64,000 nucleotides of DNA from assembly GCF_050279675.1 (NCBI RefSeq), contig NZ_JBNNUK010000010.1:1-64000 (forward strand), given 5' to 3'. This DNA comes from Viridibacillus sp050279675. GTDB lineage: Bacteria; Bacillota; Bacilli; Bacillales_A; Planococcaceae. Shown piece by piece: positions 7,289-16,889 of the stretch (position 1 is its first letter; each line of letters starts with the position of its first letter). The translations under genes were made by a program, and so were the position numbers. A model generated the notes under the pieces. That model was given only the letters and a program-made list of their open reading frames with translations. It had not been told where the DNA came from and did not search any database.

Positions 7289-8113
7289 GTGAAGTATTTT
7301 TTATCAGTAGACATGGAAGGGATTACGGGTTTACCAGATTACACTTTTGTATCTCAATCAGAAAATAATTATGAACACTCTAGAAAAATTATGACAGATG
7401 AGGCCAATGCGATAATAGGTGCTGCTTTTAAAAGTGGAGCGAAAGAAGTGCTAGTAAACGATAGCCATTCCAAAATGAATAATTTGTTAGTTGAGGAATT
7501 GCATGAGGATGCAGATTTGATCACGGGAGATTTAAAGCCGCTCTCAATGGTTCAAAACGTAGATGAAACTTTTGATGGGGTAATGTTTGCAGGATATCAT
7601 GCGAGAGCAGGGCAACCTGGAGTAATGAGCCATTCAATGACATTTAGCATTCGAACAATGTTCATTGATGATGTGGAAATTGGTGAAATTGGCTTTAATT
7701 CATATGTGGCTGGTTATTTTGGGGTGCCAGTTATTTTTCTAGCTGGTGATGATTGTGCTTGTCGTGAGATTGAGGCACTTATTCCTGGTGTTGTAACTGC
7801 AGCAGTAAAAGAATCAATTTCAAGATCGGCTGTGAAGACACTACATCCTAAAAAAGCACATGCATTGTTAGCTGAAAAGGCGGCTGAAGCGATTGCGAAA
7901 AAAGATTCAATTAAACCACTTGTACCACCAGCTACACCAACATTACGTATAGAATTCACAAATTATGGGCAAGCCGAGTGGGCTGCATTAATGCCAGGAA
8001 CGAGAATTATTGAAGGCACAACAATGGTGGAATTTAAGGCAAAAGATATTCTAGAAGCATATAGAGCAATGCTTGTAATGGCAGAGTTGGCATACCAAAC
8101 ACGATATTGCTGA
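7289..8113 (+). CDS. dppA: D-aminopeptidase DppA (M55 family)
   Basis: 274 residues from a GTG with AGGAG seven bases upstream, the same length as B. subtilis DppA. With this start every zinc ligand of the known enzyme falls on its usual number: Asp8, Glu10, His60, His104 and Glu133, and the catalytic His115 is present (VMSHSM). This is strong support for the GTG over an ATG at 7247. The enzyme removes N-terminal D-amino acids (D-Ala-D-Ala, D-Ala-Gly-Gly) in the cytoplasm as a decamer. First gene of the dpp-ykf operon, with CodY-like boxes in front. Confidence 0.95.
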   Translation: MKYFLSVDMEGITGLPDYTFVSQSENNYEHSRKIMTDEANAIIGAAFKSGAKEVLVNDSHSKMNNLLVEELHEDADLITGDLKPLSMVQNVDETFDGVMFAGYHARAGQPGVMSHSMTFSIRTMFIDDVEIGEIGFNSYVAGYFGVPVIFLAGDDCACREIEALIPGVVTAAVKESISRSAVKTLHPKKAHALLAEKAAEAIAKKDSIKPLVPPATPTLRIEFTNYGQAEWAALMPGTRIIEGTTMVEFKAKDILEAYRAMLVMAELAYQTRYC

Positions 8114-8130
8114 CAAGGAGGAGGGTTTGA

Positions 8131-9069
8131 ATGATTCAATATATTATAAAGCGCTTCTTCATGATGGTTTTAACAGTGTTGCTTATTGCGACATTGACGT
8201 TTTTTTTAATGCATGCAATACCAGGATCACCATTTGATGATGATCGTACTTCAAATCCTACAATTCAAGAAAATCTAGAAAAATACTATAAGCTAGATCA
8301 GCCATTGCCGGTGCAATATATGAACTATTTAAAGGCGATAGTTACGTTCGATTTTGGTCCTTCTATTAAGAAACCAAATGACTCTGTTAATAGCTTATTG
8401 GCCAGGGGATTCCCTATTTCATTTGAGCTAGGGATCATAACGATACTAGTTGCGGTTTTATCAGGGGTAACGTTAGGCACTTTAGCAGCACTCCGGCATA
8501 ACGGAATAATTGATTATTTTGCGATGACTTTTGCGGTTATAGGTATTTCAATTCCTAACTTTATTTTAGCAACTTTGCTTATTCAAATTTTTGCAGGTGA
8601 ACTGAAGTGGTTACCCGCGGCAACTTGGCAGAGCCCGCTTCATATGATATTGCCTACTTTAGCATTAGCAACAGGACCTATGGCGATTATTGCAAGGCTT
8701 ACTCGTTCTAGCATGTTAGAGGTACTGACACAGGATTATATAAAGATGGCTAGAGCAAAAGGTTTGAAACCGTCTAGAATAATAATCCGGCATGCACTAC
8801 GAAATGCGATGATGCCTATCGTGACAATTATGGGGACGATGCTAGCTGGAATTTTAACAGGCACCTTCGTTATTGAACGTATTTTCGCAATTCCAGGTAT
8901 GGGAAAATACTTCGTTGAAAGCATTAATAATCGTGACTATCCCGTAATCATGGGCTCAACTGTTTTTTATAGTGCATTTTTAGTATTCATGCTATTCCTA
9001 GTTGATATCGTATATGGCATTTTAGATCCGCGTATTAAATTGCACAAAAAAGAAGGTGAATCATCATGA
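8131..9069 (+). CDS. dppB: Dipeptide/oligopeptide ABC transporter permease DppB
   Basis: 312 residues, inner-membrane permease with an N-terminal membrane helix (FMMVLTVLLIATLTFFLMHA), the long extracytoplasmic loop usual for DppB/OppB, and five further helices. The EAA loop that contacts the ATPase is visible as DYIKMARAKGLKPSRII. AGGAGGAGGG precedes the ATG. It overlaps dppC by 4 nt (ATGA), implying translational coupling. Pairs with DppC to form the channel for peptides delivered by DppE. Confidence 0.94.
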   Translation: MIQYIIKRFFMMVLTVLLIATLTFFLMHAIPGSPFDDDRTSNPTIQENLEKYYKLDQPLPVQYMNYLKAIVTFDFGPSIKKPNDSVNSLLARGFPISFELGIITILVAVLSGVTLGTLAALRHNGIIDYFAMTFAVIGISIPNFILATLLIQIFAGELKWLPAATWQSPLHMILPTLALATGPMAIIARLTRSSMLEVLTQDYIKMARAKGLKPSRIIIRHALRNAMMPIVTIMGTMLAGILTGTFVIERIFAIPGMGKYFVESINNRDYPVIMGSTVFYSAFLVFMLFLVDIVYGILDPRIKLHKKEGESS

Positions 9070-10001
9070 CCAATATAAAAGACGATGAAATAAAAGACGT
9101 GTGGTTTAAGCCTAAAGCGAAAAATTTGGAGAAGGCTGAAATGGTTGTAAGGCCGTCATTATCGTATTGGGCAGATGCTTGGCGTAAGTTAAAAAAGAAT
9201 AAGTTAGCAATGTTAGGGATGTTTTTTTTAATATTCCTTGCCATTATGGCTATATTTGTTCCGATATTTTCTCCGTATTTGGTTACAGCCACTGATTACC
9301 CTAGTCAAAATAAAGCGCCTTCTATGACGCATTGGTTTGGAACGGATGAAGCAGGGCGAGATGTGTTTACAAGAACATGGTATGGCGCACGAATTTCTTT
9401 GTTTGTAGGTTTGATGGCAGCACTTATAGATTTTTTTATAGGTATTATTTATGGCGGTATAAGTGGTTATAAGGGTGGTAAAGTGGATTTAATTATGATG
9501 CGAATCATTGAAGTTTTATATGGTCTTCCACATTTACTTGTAGTTATTTTGTTAATGGTCGTAATGGGATCTAGCTTAACAACAATCATTGTTGCCTTAA
9601 CAATTACAGGATGGGTAGGAATGGCACGTATTGTACGTGGCCAAGTGTTGCAATTAAAAAATTATGAATTCGTAACAGCTTCTAAGTCTTTTGGGGCTAA
9701 GACTTCACGTATCATACGAAAAAATCTGTTACCAAATACTATGGGCCCAATTATTGTACAGATGACACTAACAGTGCCAAGTGCAATTTTTGCAGAAGCC
9801 TTTCTAAGCTTTTTAGGCTTAGGTATTAGTGCGCCATTTGCCAGCTGGGGTGTAATGGCAAACGATGCATTGCCTGTTATTTTATCGGGACATTGGTGGA
9901 GATTGTTTTTCCCAGCATTATTTATTTCATTAACGATGTTTGCATTTAATGTTCTGGGTGATGGGCTACAAGATGCACTTGATCCAAAATTAAGGGGGTG
10001 A
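9066..10001 (+). CDS. dppC: Dipeptide/oligopeptide ABC transporter permease DppC
   Basis: 311 residues. The N-terminus is cytoplasmic (OppC_N region, SYWADAWRKLKKNKLAMLG) and is followed by six membrane helices. The EAA motif reads YEFVTASKSFGAKTSRII. It starts inside the dppB stop region (ATGA overlap) and ends next to the dppD start, so the genes are coupled. Partner of DppB. Confidence 0.94.
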   Translation: MTNIKDDEIKDVWFKPKAKNLEKAEMVVRPSLSYWADAWRKLKKNKLAMLGMFFLIFLAIMAIFVPIFSPYLVTATDYPSQNKAPSMTHWFGTDEAGRDVFTRTWYGARISLFVGLMAALIDFFIGIIYGGISGYKGGKVDLIMMRIIEVLYGLPHLLVVILLMVVMGSSLTTIIVALTITGWVGMARIVRGQVLQLKNYEFVTASKSFGAKTSRIIRKNLLPNTMGPIIVQMTLTVPSAIFAEAFLSFLGLGISAPFASWGVMANDALPVILSGHWWRLFFPALFISLTMFAFNVLGDGLQDALDPKLRG

Positions 10002-10006
10002 ATGGC

Positions 10007-11065
10007 ATGGTACGTGAACAAGCGCTGCACAACAATTCTATGGGGCAGCCAACATTAGAGGGAAAAGAGAGAGTGAAAGAAAAAATCTTACAGGTGGAAG
10101 ATTTACAAGTGACTTTTACTACATTTGGCGGCGTAGTTCAGGCTGTAAGGGGTGTCACATTTGATTTGCATAAAGGTGAGACACTTGCCATTGTAGGAGA
10201 ATCTGGTTGTGGTAAAAGCGTTACATCAAATGCGATTATGGGATTAATTCCACAACCCCCGGGAAAAATTACAAACGGCAAAGTAATCTTTAAAGGAAAA
10301 GATTTAACCTCTTTTAAAAAATCTGATCTTCGTAAAATCCAAGGGCTAGATGTGTCTATGATTTTTCAAGATCCAATGACTGCATTAAATCCAACGATGA
10401 CAATTGGAGAACAATTGACTGAGGGGCTACGTACGCATCATAAGATAAGTAAGGCGGAAGCTAAAACTAAGGCAATTGAAATGCTCTTACTTGTAGGAAT
10501 ATCAAATCCTAGTGAACGATTAAACCAGTACCCCCATCAATTTTCTGGTGGTATGAGGCAGAGAATTGTTATAGCAATCGCATTAATTTGTGAACCTACC
10601 TTATTAATAGCGGATGAACCAACAACAGCTTTAGATGTAACCATTCAAGCACAAATTTTGGAACTGTTTGAAGAGATTCAAAAGAAAACAGGCGTCTCCA
10701 TTATCTTAATAACACATGACTTGGGTGTGGTTGCTAAAATAGCCGATCGAATTGCAGTTATGTACGCAGGCAAGATTATTGAAATAGGTACGAAGCGAGA
10801 AATCTTTTATGAACCTACACACCCTTATACAAAAGGATTATTAAATTCAGTTCCTAGACTAGATTTAGTAGAGGAAGAATTAGAGCCGATTGAAGGAACA
10901 CCGCCTGATTTATTTGCGCCACCAGTAGGCTGTGCTTTTACAGCGAGATGTCCATATGCGATGGAAGTTTGTAATCATGTATATCCAGTGGCAACATCGC
11001 TATCTGAGAAGCATAAGGTAGATTGTTGGTTACAAGATGAACGCGCAAAAGGTTTATTTAACTGA
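10007..11065 (+). CDS. dppD: Peptide ABC transporter ATP-binding protein DppD
   Basis: 352 residues from ATG 10007, which has AAGGGGG eight bases upstream; a GTG at 9998 would overlap dppC. Walker A GESGCGKS, signature FSGGMRQR and Walker B LLIADEPTTALD are intact, and the C-terminal oligopeptide-transporter extension with its cysteine cluster (GCAFTARCPYAMEVC) is present. The extra ~17 residues before the usual family start (KILQVEDLQVTF) are unusual, so initiation could be later. Energises DppBC together with the YkfD ATPase encoded at the end of the operon. Confidence 0.93.
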   Translation: MVREQALHNNSMGQPTLEGKERVKEKILQVEDLQVTFTTFGGVVQAVRGVTFDLHKGETLAIVGESGCGKSVTSNAIMGLIPQPPGKITNGKVIFKGKDLTSFKKSDLRKIQGLDVSMIFQDPMTALNPTMTIGEQLTEGLRTHHKISKAEAKTKAIEMLLLVGISNPSERLNQYPHQFSGGMRQRIVIAIALICEPTLLIADEPTTALDVTIQAQILELFEEIQKKTGVSIILITHDLGVVAKIADRIAVMYAGKIIEIGTKREIFYEPTHPYTKGLLNSVPRLDLVEEELEPIEGTPPDLFAPPVGCAFTARCPYAMEVCNHVYPVATSLSEKHKVDCWLQDERAKGLFN

Positions 11066-11126
11066 AAATGGTGAGGGGCACATTGTGCTTAATATATTTC
11101 ACAAAAGAGTTAAAGGGGGATTATTT

Positions 11127-12752
11127 ATGAAAAAGTGGTTAACAGTTTTATTCGTAGCAGTATTTGCAATTGTTTTATCCGCTTGTACGGCAAATAAAGA
11201 CGCAGGCAAAGAACCGTCATCCACTGAGGGTGGGGGAGATGCCAAGGAAAAAGTACTTTATTTAAATAACGGTAGTGAACCAACTTCTTTCGATCCGTCT
11301 GTCGGTTTTAATGCAGTATCTTGGAATGCATTAAATAACTTGATGGAAGGTTTAGTTCGCTTTAATGACAAAGATCAACCTGTAGAAGCGACAGCTGAAA
11401 AGATTGCTGTTTCTGATGATGGATTAACTTATACTTTTACAATTCGAGATGGAGCAAAATGGTCAAATGGCGATGCAGTAACGGCGGGAGATTTTGTTTT
11501 TGGATGGCTACATATGCTTGATCCAGAAACAGCTTCACCAGCCGCATTCTTAGCTTATCCAATTGATGGCGCTGAAGCTTATAACACTGGAAAAGGTAAA
11601 GCGGAGGAAGTAGCTATTAAAGCGACTGATGATAAGACATTTGAAGTGAAGCTGAATGCACCAACTGATGCGTTCTTGAGCATAATTACTAATCCAAGCT
11701 TCTTCCCGGTAAATGAGAAAGTTGCAAAGGAAAATCCAAAATGGTTTGCAGAAGCAGATTCATTTGTCGGTAATGGACCATTCAATTTATCAGAATGGGA
11801 GCATGATGTGAAATTCGTATTTAAAAAGAATGATCAATATTGGGATAAAGACGCTGTAAAGCTTGATAAAGTTGATTGGGCAATGGTGAATGATACGAAT
11901 ACTGAATATCAAATGTACAAATCAAATGAGCTAGATGTATCGGGTGTACCTGCAGAACTAGCAGAACAGTTAAAGAACGATAAAGAGTTACATGTAGAAG
12001 ACCAAGCAGGCATATACTTCTACCGATTTAATGTAGAGAAAAAGCCATTTACAAACAAAAAAATTCGCCAAGCTTTTGCTAAGGCAGTAGACCAAGAAAA
12101 TATCGTGCAATATGTAACGAAAAATGGTGAGAAATCAGCGCATGGTTTTGTAACATATGGCTTCACAGGTCCAGACGGTAAAGAATTCCGAGAATCAGTT
12201 GGAGACCTAGTCTCTTTAGATAAAGAAGGGGCAAAGAAATTATTAAAAGAAGGTATGAAAGAAGAAGGATGGTCTAAGCTTCCAAAAGTGACATTAACGT
12301 ATTCAACAAGCCCAGAACATCAAAATATTGCGGTAGCTTTACAAAGTCAAATAAAAGATGCTCTAGGTGTAGATGCAAAACTACAAAACGTAGAAGCGAG
12401 TGTATTCTTAGCTGAACAAAAAGAGCTGAAGCATCAAACATCTCGTTCATCATTCTTATATGACTATGCAGATCCAATCAATGCAATTGAAAGTTTTATT
12501 ACAGATTCCCCTATGAACCGTACAGCATGGTCAAACAAAAAATTTGATAGTTTGATTAAATCTGCTAAACAAGAAACAGATGCAACAAAACGATGGGAAA
12601 CTCTACAAGAAGCAGAGCGTGTGTTAATCGACGAAGCGCCAATTGTACCATTATATTTCTATAACCAAGTGTCATTAGAGAAACCTAATGTATCAGGTAT
12701 TGTTCGCCATCCAGTTGGTTACACGGAACTGAAATGGGCAGACAAAAACTAA
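11127..12752 (+). CDS. dppE: Peptide-binding lipoprotein DppE
   Basis: 541 residues (B. subtilis DppE is 549). The start at 11127 has AAAGGGGGA upstream and gives a lipoprotein signal peptide with lipobox VLSAC, cleaved before Cys18. The rest is an SBP_bac_5 fold (LNNGSEPTSFDPSVGF, TFTIRDGAKWSNGD). It captures peptides at the outer face of the membrane and passes them to DppBC. Beginning earlier at 11037 would bury the signal peptide and overlap dppD, so it is rejected. A stem-loop follows that may protect the mRNA. Confidence 0.95.
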   Translation: MKKWLTVLFVAVFAIVLSACTANKDAGKEPSSTEGGGDAKEKVLYLNNGSEPTSFDPSVGFNAVSWNALNNLMEGLVRFNDKDQPVEATAEKIAVSDDGLTYTFTIRDGAKWSNGDAVTAGDFVFGWLHMLDPETASPAAFLAYPIDGAEAYNTGKGKAEEVAIKATDDKTFEVKLNAPTDAFLSIITNPSFFPVNEKVAKENPKWFAEADSFVGNGPFNLSEWEHDVKFVFKKNDQYWDKDAVKLDKVDWAMVNDTNTEYQMYKSNELDVSGVPAELAEQLKNDKELHVEDQAGIYFYRFNVEKKPFTNKKIRQAFAKAVDQENIVQYVTKNGEKSAHGFVTYGFTGPDGKEFRESVGDLVSLDKEGAKKLLKEGMKEEGWSKLPKVTLTYSTSPEHQNIAVALQSQIKDALGVDAKLQNVEASVFLAEQKELKHQTSRSSFLYDYADPINAIESFITDSPMNRTAWSNKKFDSLIKSAKQETDATKRWETLQEAERVLIDEAPIVPLYFYNQVSLEKPNVSGIVRHPVGYTELKWADKN

Positions 12753-12758
12753 AGAGTA

Positions 12759-12781
12759 GCGGTGCCTATTATAGGCACTGC
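12759..12781 (+). other. Intra-operon stem-loop after dppE
   Basis: GCGGTGCCTA / TAGGCACTGC with a TTA loop and no T run. Such hairpins after binding-protein genes usually stabilise the upstream mRNA and lower expression of the following genes. Confidence 0.5.
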
Positions 12782-12846
12782 ACTTTCTTTAATAAGTGAG
12801 GGAATGTATATGTTACGTTCCTTGATTTATTTTAGAAAGGGAGGAA

Positions 12847-13776
12847 ATGATGATGAAAAATAGACCTATGAGACTTCAAAAGGGCGACACGATTGGGATT
12901 ATAGCGCCATCTAGTCCACCAAACCAGGAAAGTTTACAACATTCACTCACATTTCTTGAAGGGCTTGGTTTGCATTATAAATTTAGTCCATCAGTAGAGA
13001 ATATTTATGGTTATTTAGCAGGTACCGATGAAGAGAGACTAAATGATCTACATGCTATGTTCGCGGACCCTACAATTGCTGGCATCATATGCGCTGGTGG
13101 TGGTTACGGCTCAGCACGTTATACGGATAAAATCGACTTTCAGCTCCTTGCAAATAATCCTAAAATCCTCTGGGGCTATTCGGATATTACATTTCTACAT
13201 ACAGCGATAGGAAAGTACTCTAATTTCATTACCTTTCATGGCCCAATGTTAGCTTCGGATGTTGGTAGACCTACATTCCGAGAAAAGTCAGGTCAAATGT
13301 TCAAACAACTTTTCCAACCAATGGAGTTACAGTATACAGAGGATTACTCACCATTAGAGACAATGGTTGCAGGAGTGGCAAAAGGAGAAATTACAGGTGG
13401 TAATTTAAGTCTTTTATCCAATGGACTTGGAACAGAATTTGAAGTCGATACGAGAGGAAAACTTCTATTAATTGAGGATGTAGATGAAGAGCCTTATAGA
13501 ATAGATTGTATGCTTAATCAATTACGACAAGCGGGTAAATTGCAAGGTGCAGCAGGCATTATTGTAGGTGATTTTAGCAATACTGAGCCGAAAAAGAGAA
13601 AGGTCTCATTAAATCTGGAAGAAGTGTTAACTCACTATTTAGGCGCTTTAAATGTACCAGTAGTAAAGGGCTTTAAAATTGGGCATTGTGAACCTCATTT
13701 TGCAATACCGTTAGGCGCAGAAGCTATTTTGAATGCGAATGATATAACATTGACCATTTTACCGGGGGTCCAATAA
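12847..13776 (+). CDS. ykfA: LD-carboxypeptidase YkfA (S66)
   Basis: 309 residues; three ATG codons in a row (12847, 12850, 12853) follow GGGAGG, and the last has the best spacing, so the true N-terminus may be two residues shorter. Nucleophile Ser112 in GYSDIT, Glu in LLIEDVDEEP and His in FKIGHCEPHF form the S66 triad. In the dpp-ykf pathway it trims murein peptides in the cytoplasm. Gene order after it (ykfB, ykfC, ykfD) is the same as in B. subtilis. Paralogous to the gene at 6054. Confidence 0.92.
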   Translation: MMMKNRPMRLQKGDTIGIIAPSSPPNQESLQHSLTFLEGLGLHYKFSPSVENIYGYLAGTDEERLNDLHAMFADPTIAGIICAGGGYGSARYTDKIDFQLLANNPKILWGYSDITFLHTAIGKYSNFITFHGPMLASDVGRPTFREKSGQMFKQLFQPMELQYTEDYSPLETMVAGVAKGEITGGNLSLLSNGLGTEFEVDTRGKLLLIEDVDEEPYRIDCMLNQLRQAGKLQGAAGIIVGDFSNTEPKKRKVSLNLEEVLTHYLGALNVPVVKGFKIGHCEPHFAIPLGAEAILNANDITLTILPGVQ

Positions 13777-13794
13777 GTGAAGGGGTGAAAAGTC

Positions 13795-14883
13795 ATGATT
13801 ATCCAATCTATTGATGTATTTCAAGTTGCAGTACCATTAAAAAAACCATTTAAAACTGCGTTACGCACAGTAACGGTCGCAGAATCCATTTATGTACGTG
13901 TAACAGTAGAAGATGGGCGGGTAGGTTGGGGCGAGGCACCACCAACATTTGTCATCACAGGAGAAACTTTGGCTAGTATTCAATATGCAATTGAAAAAGT
14001 GTTTGCACCATTATTAAAGGGGCAGGATCTCCGATTTTATGAGCAGGTTTTTAAAAAGCTGCATACTGCGTTGGTTGGAAATACAAGTGCTAAGGCGGCA
14101 ATTGATATGGCATTGTATGATCTATTTGCGCAACGAGCAGATTTACCCCTACATCAGTTCTTGGGTGGATATAAAAAGGAGATAGAAACTGATTATACAG
14201 TAAGCGTTAATGCTCCGGAGGAAATGTCAGCTGATGCATCAAAATATATTGCTAAGGGATTTAATGTATTGAAAGTAAAAGTAGGTATTGGTGAAATTAC
14301 TGATGATATTGCTAGGATAAAAGCAATTCGAGATGAAATTGGCTATAAAACGAAACTTCGACTAGATGCTAATCAAGGTTGGAATGCAAAGGAAGCTGTG
14401 TACGCCATTTCTAAAATGGAAGATTTAGGTCTAGATATAGAATTGATTGAACAACCCGTAATAGCACATGATGTGCATGGGTTAAAATTTGTAACGGATC
14501 ATACATTAACACCAATTATGGCTGATGAAAGTGTCTTTTCAGTTCATGATGCAAAAACTATTTTAGAAATGCGTGCAGCGGATTTAATTAATATTAAATT
14601 GATGAAAGCAGGAGGGATTTATCAAGCCTTGAAAATCAATGCATTAGCTGAAAGCTATGGGGTGCAATGTATGACAGGGAGTATGATAGAAACCAAAATA
14701 GGTATTACCGCTGCAGCACATTTTGCGGCTAGTCAACCAAATATACAATATTACGATTTTGATGCTCCTCTAATGTTGAAATTTGAAACAATCAAGGGGG
14801 GCGTAACATATAAAGAAAGAAATATTACCTTCTCAGAATGTTGTGGATTAGGCATTGAAGAAGTATATACAGGGGGGAATTAA
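13795..14883 (+). CDS. ykfB: L-Ala-D/L-Glu epimerase YkfB
   Basis: 362 residues, enolase superfamily (muconate-lactonising subgroup). The residues known for the B. subtilis enzyme occur at the same numbers: Lys160 and Lys162 (LKVKVG), metal ligands Asp191 (LDANQGW), Glu219 (IEQP) and Asp244 (MADES), and the second base Lys268 (NIKLMKAGG). It epimerises L-Ala-D-Glu to L-Ala-L-Glu so that ordinary peptidases can degrade it, the central step in reuse of murein peptides. AGGGGTG lies upstream of the ATG. Confidence 0.95.
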   Translation: MIIQSIDVFQVAVPLKKPFKTALRTVTVAESIYVRVTVEDGRVGWGEAPPTFVITGETLASIQYAIEKVFAPLLKGQDLRFYEQVFKKLHTALVGNTSAKAAIDMALYDLFAQRADLPLHQFLGGYKKEIETDYTVSVNAPEEMSADASKYIAKGFNVLKVKVGIGEITDDIARIKAIRDEIGYKTKLRLDANQGWNAKEAVYAISKMEDLGLDIELIEQPVIAHDVHGLKFVTDHTLTPIMADESVFSVHDAKTILEMRAADLINIKLMKAGGIYQALKINALAESYGVQCMTGSMIETKIGITAAAHFAASQPNIQYYDFDAPLMLKFETIKGGVTYKERNITFSECCGLGIEEVYTGGN

Positions 14884-14884
14884 A

Positions 14885-15814
14885 ATGACCACATTACATA
14901 ATATTTGGCATTGCTCAGTTGCAGTAGCATCTATTTGGACGAAGCCAGAATCAGCTCGAGATATTGATCAGCCAGCTATTACAAACCCTGTACATCTAGT
15001 TAAATGGTTAGAAGCGCTTCCTTATAAAGAACGTTTAGACTTATGTGATAGTAATAGAGTCCAAACGCAGTTATTGTTTGGAGAACCTGTAATAGTAGAG
15101 GAAATTCAAGGAGAATGGGCAAAAGTGATTGCCATCTTACAACCTACCCATAAGGATGAAAGAGGCTATCCAGGTTGGGTACCTTTGGTGCAATTATCGA
15201 AACAAAAACTTTTGGATTCAACGGAATGTATCATTGTGAATGTGGACAAAACTCAATTATGGTCTGAAGATGCTACACCACAAATTGTCTTAACTTTTAA
15301 TACAATATTGCCTGTATTAGACGAGAAAGCACAATATTATATCGTTGATACACCAACAGGAAGAGGAAAAGTATTAAAATCGAGTGCTATAAAATATACA
15401 GGAGACATTGTACAGTCGATGGATAAGGCTGTACAGTTTGGTCTTTACTTTTTGGATTTACCGTACATTTGGGGTGGTATGTCATCGTATGGATATGACT
15501 GCTCTGGTTTTACTTATAATATGGCAAAAGCTTGCGGTCTACGAATTCCGAGGGATGCAGGTGACCAAGCTACATATGGTATGGCTATATCAAAGGACAA
15601 TGAAGAGGAATGGCGAGTTGGAGATTTATTATTCTTTGCAGATGAAAAGGGTACCAAGCCGGTGAGGCATGTAGGTTTTTACTACGGTAAAGGACAAATG
15701 CTTCATTCTCCACAAACCGGTAAATCGGTTGAACTAATAAAACTTGCAGGCACAATATTCGAGGAAGAAATCTGTGCTGTTAGACGCTATGGACCGGGAG
15801 TGAAAACAACATGA
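14885..15814 (+). CDS. ykfC: Gamma-D-glutamyl-L-diamino acid endopeptidase YkfC (NlpC/P60)
   Basis: 309 residues from ATG 14885, which follows AGGGGGGAAT; a start at 14855 would overlap ykfB. N-terminal SH3-like domains (~1-170) precede an NlpC/P60 peptidase with catalytic Cys206 (GYDCSGF), His262 (VRHVGFY) and His274 (MLHSP). There is no signal peptide, as in B. subtilis YkfC, so it acts in the cytoplasm on imported L-Ala-gamma-D-Glu-diamino acid peptides, releasing L-Ala-D-Glu for YkfB. It overlaps ykfD by 4 nt. Confidence 0.94.
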   Translation: MTTLHNIWHCSVAVASIWTKPESARDIDQPAITNPVHLVKWLEALPYKERLDLCDSNRVQTQLLFGEPVIVEEIQGEWAKVIAILQPTHKDERGYPGWVPLVQLSKQKLLDSTECIIVNVDKTQLWSEDATPQIVLTFNTILPVLDEKAQYYIVDTPTGRGKVLKSSAIKYTGDIVQSMDKAVQFGLYFLDLPYIWGGMSSYGYDCSGFTYNMAKACGLRIPRDAGDQATYGMAISKDNEEEWRVGDLLFFADEKGTKPVRHVGFYYGKGQMLHSPQTGKSVELIKLAGTIFEEEICAVRRYGPGVKTT

Positions 15815-16815
15815 CAGAAAAAGTGATTTTATCGGTGCAAAATTTGAAAAAACATTTTGATTTAGGCAAAGGTACAACATTAAAGGCAGTAAATGGTATA
15901 AGCTTTGACGTGATGGAAGGCGAGACATTTGGGTTAGTTGGCGAGTCTGGGTGTGGCAAATCTACAGCAGGAAGAACAATTTTAGGACTGTATAATCGTA
16001 CAGATGGGAAAGTCTTATTCGAGGATGAAGATGTCCATTCAATGACAGAGAAGGAACGCAACAACTTCTTGAAAAAGATGCAAATGATTTTCCAAGATCC
16101 ATATGCATCATTAAATCCGCGTTCTACTGTCTTTGAAATAATTGCAGAACCAATAGAAATCCATCATTTAAATAAATCGAAAGAAGAACTAAAAGAGAGA
16201 GTATATGAGCTACTAGAGGATGTTGGTCTGAATCGTGATCATGCCAATCGATATCCTCATGAATTCTCAGGTGGTCAACGTCAAAGAATCGGAATTGCCA
16301 GGGCATTAGCACTTGAACCGAAGTTTATAATTGCCGATGAACCGATTTCAGCTTTGGATGTGTCTGTCCAAGCTTCAGTGGTAAAACTATTGCAGAAGCT
16401 CCAAAAGGAAAAAGGTTTAACGTATTTATTTATTGCACATGATTTATCGATGGTAAAATATATTTCAAAACGAATTGGCGTTATGTATTTAGGGCAAATG
16501 GTAGAATTGACGACAAGTAAACAATTGTACAATGATCCTCTACATCCATATACACAAGCTTTATTATCAGCTATTCCTATTCCTGATCCGGATATAGAGG
16601 AGAAAAGGGAACGTATTATTCTTGAAGGGGAATTGCCAAGCCCTATCAATCCACCAACAGGCTGTGTTTTCCATACCCGCTGTCCAATGGCAAAAGCAGT
16701 TTGTTCACAACTACAACCAAAATGGTTAGAAAAAAGCGAAGGGCATTATGTAGCTTGCCATTTATATGATGAAGAAGTGCTTGGGATGGAGCAATTTGAG
16801 ACGATTGCCCACTAA
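15811..16815 (+). CDS. ykfD: Peptide ABC transporter ATP-binding protein YkfD (DppF/OppF type)
   Basis: 334 residues with Walker A GESGCGKST, signature FSGGQRQR, Walker B FIIADEPISALD and the C-terminal cysteine-containing oligopeptide extension (GCVFHTRCPMAKAVC). The second ATPase that DppBC needs beside DppD. Starts in the ykfC stop (ATGA). Last gene of the nine-gene operon, closed by a strong terminator. Confidence 0.94.
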   Translation: MTEKVILSVQNLKKHFDLGKGTTLKAVNGISFDVMEGETFGLVGESGCGKSTAGRTILGLYNRTDGKVLFEDEDVHSMTEKERNNFLKKMQMIFQDPYASLNPRSTVFEIIAEPIEIHHLNKSKEELKERVYELLEDVGLNRDHANRYPHEFSGGQRQRIGIARALALEPKFIIADEPISALDVSVQASVVKLLQKLQKEKGLTYLFIAHDLSMVKYISKRIGVMYLGQMVELTTSKQLYNDPLHPYTQALLSAIPIPDPDIEEKRERIILEGELPSPINPPTGCVFHTRCPMAKAVCSQLQPKWLEKSEGHYVACHLYDEEVLGMEQFETIAH

Positions 16816-16823
16816 ATAACATA

Positions 16824-16863
16824 TAAAAAACGCGCTCTCCACGAAGGAGAAGCGCGTTTTTTC
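16824..16863 (+). terminator. Terminator of the dpp-ykf operon
   Basis: AAAAAACGCGCTCTCC / GGAGAAGCGCGTTTTTT hairpin with loop ACGAA and T run; A run on the left makes it usable from both strands. Confidence 0.9.
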
Positions 16864-16889
16864 GTAACGGCAGATCGGGTGATGCTTAA

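Noticed and set aside
11037..11126. Upstream start for dppE
   Set aside because: It lies inside dppD and would hide the lipoprotein signal that starts at 11127 behind a proper ribosome-binding site.
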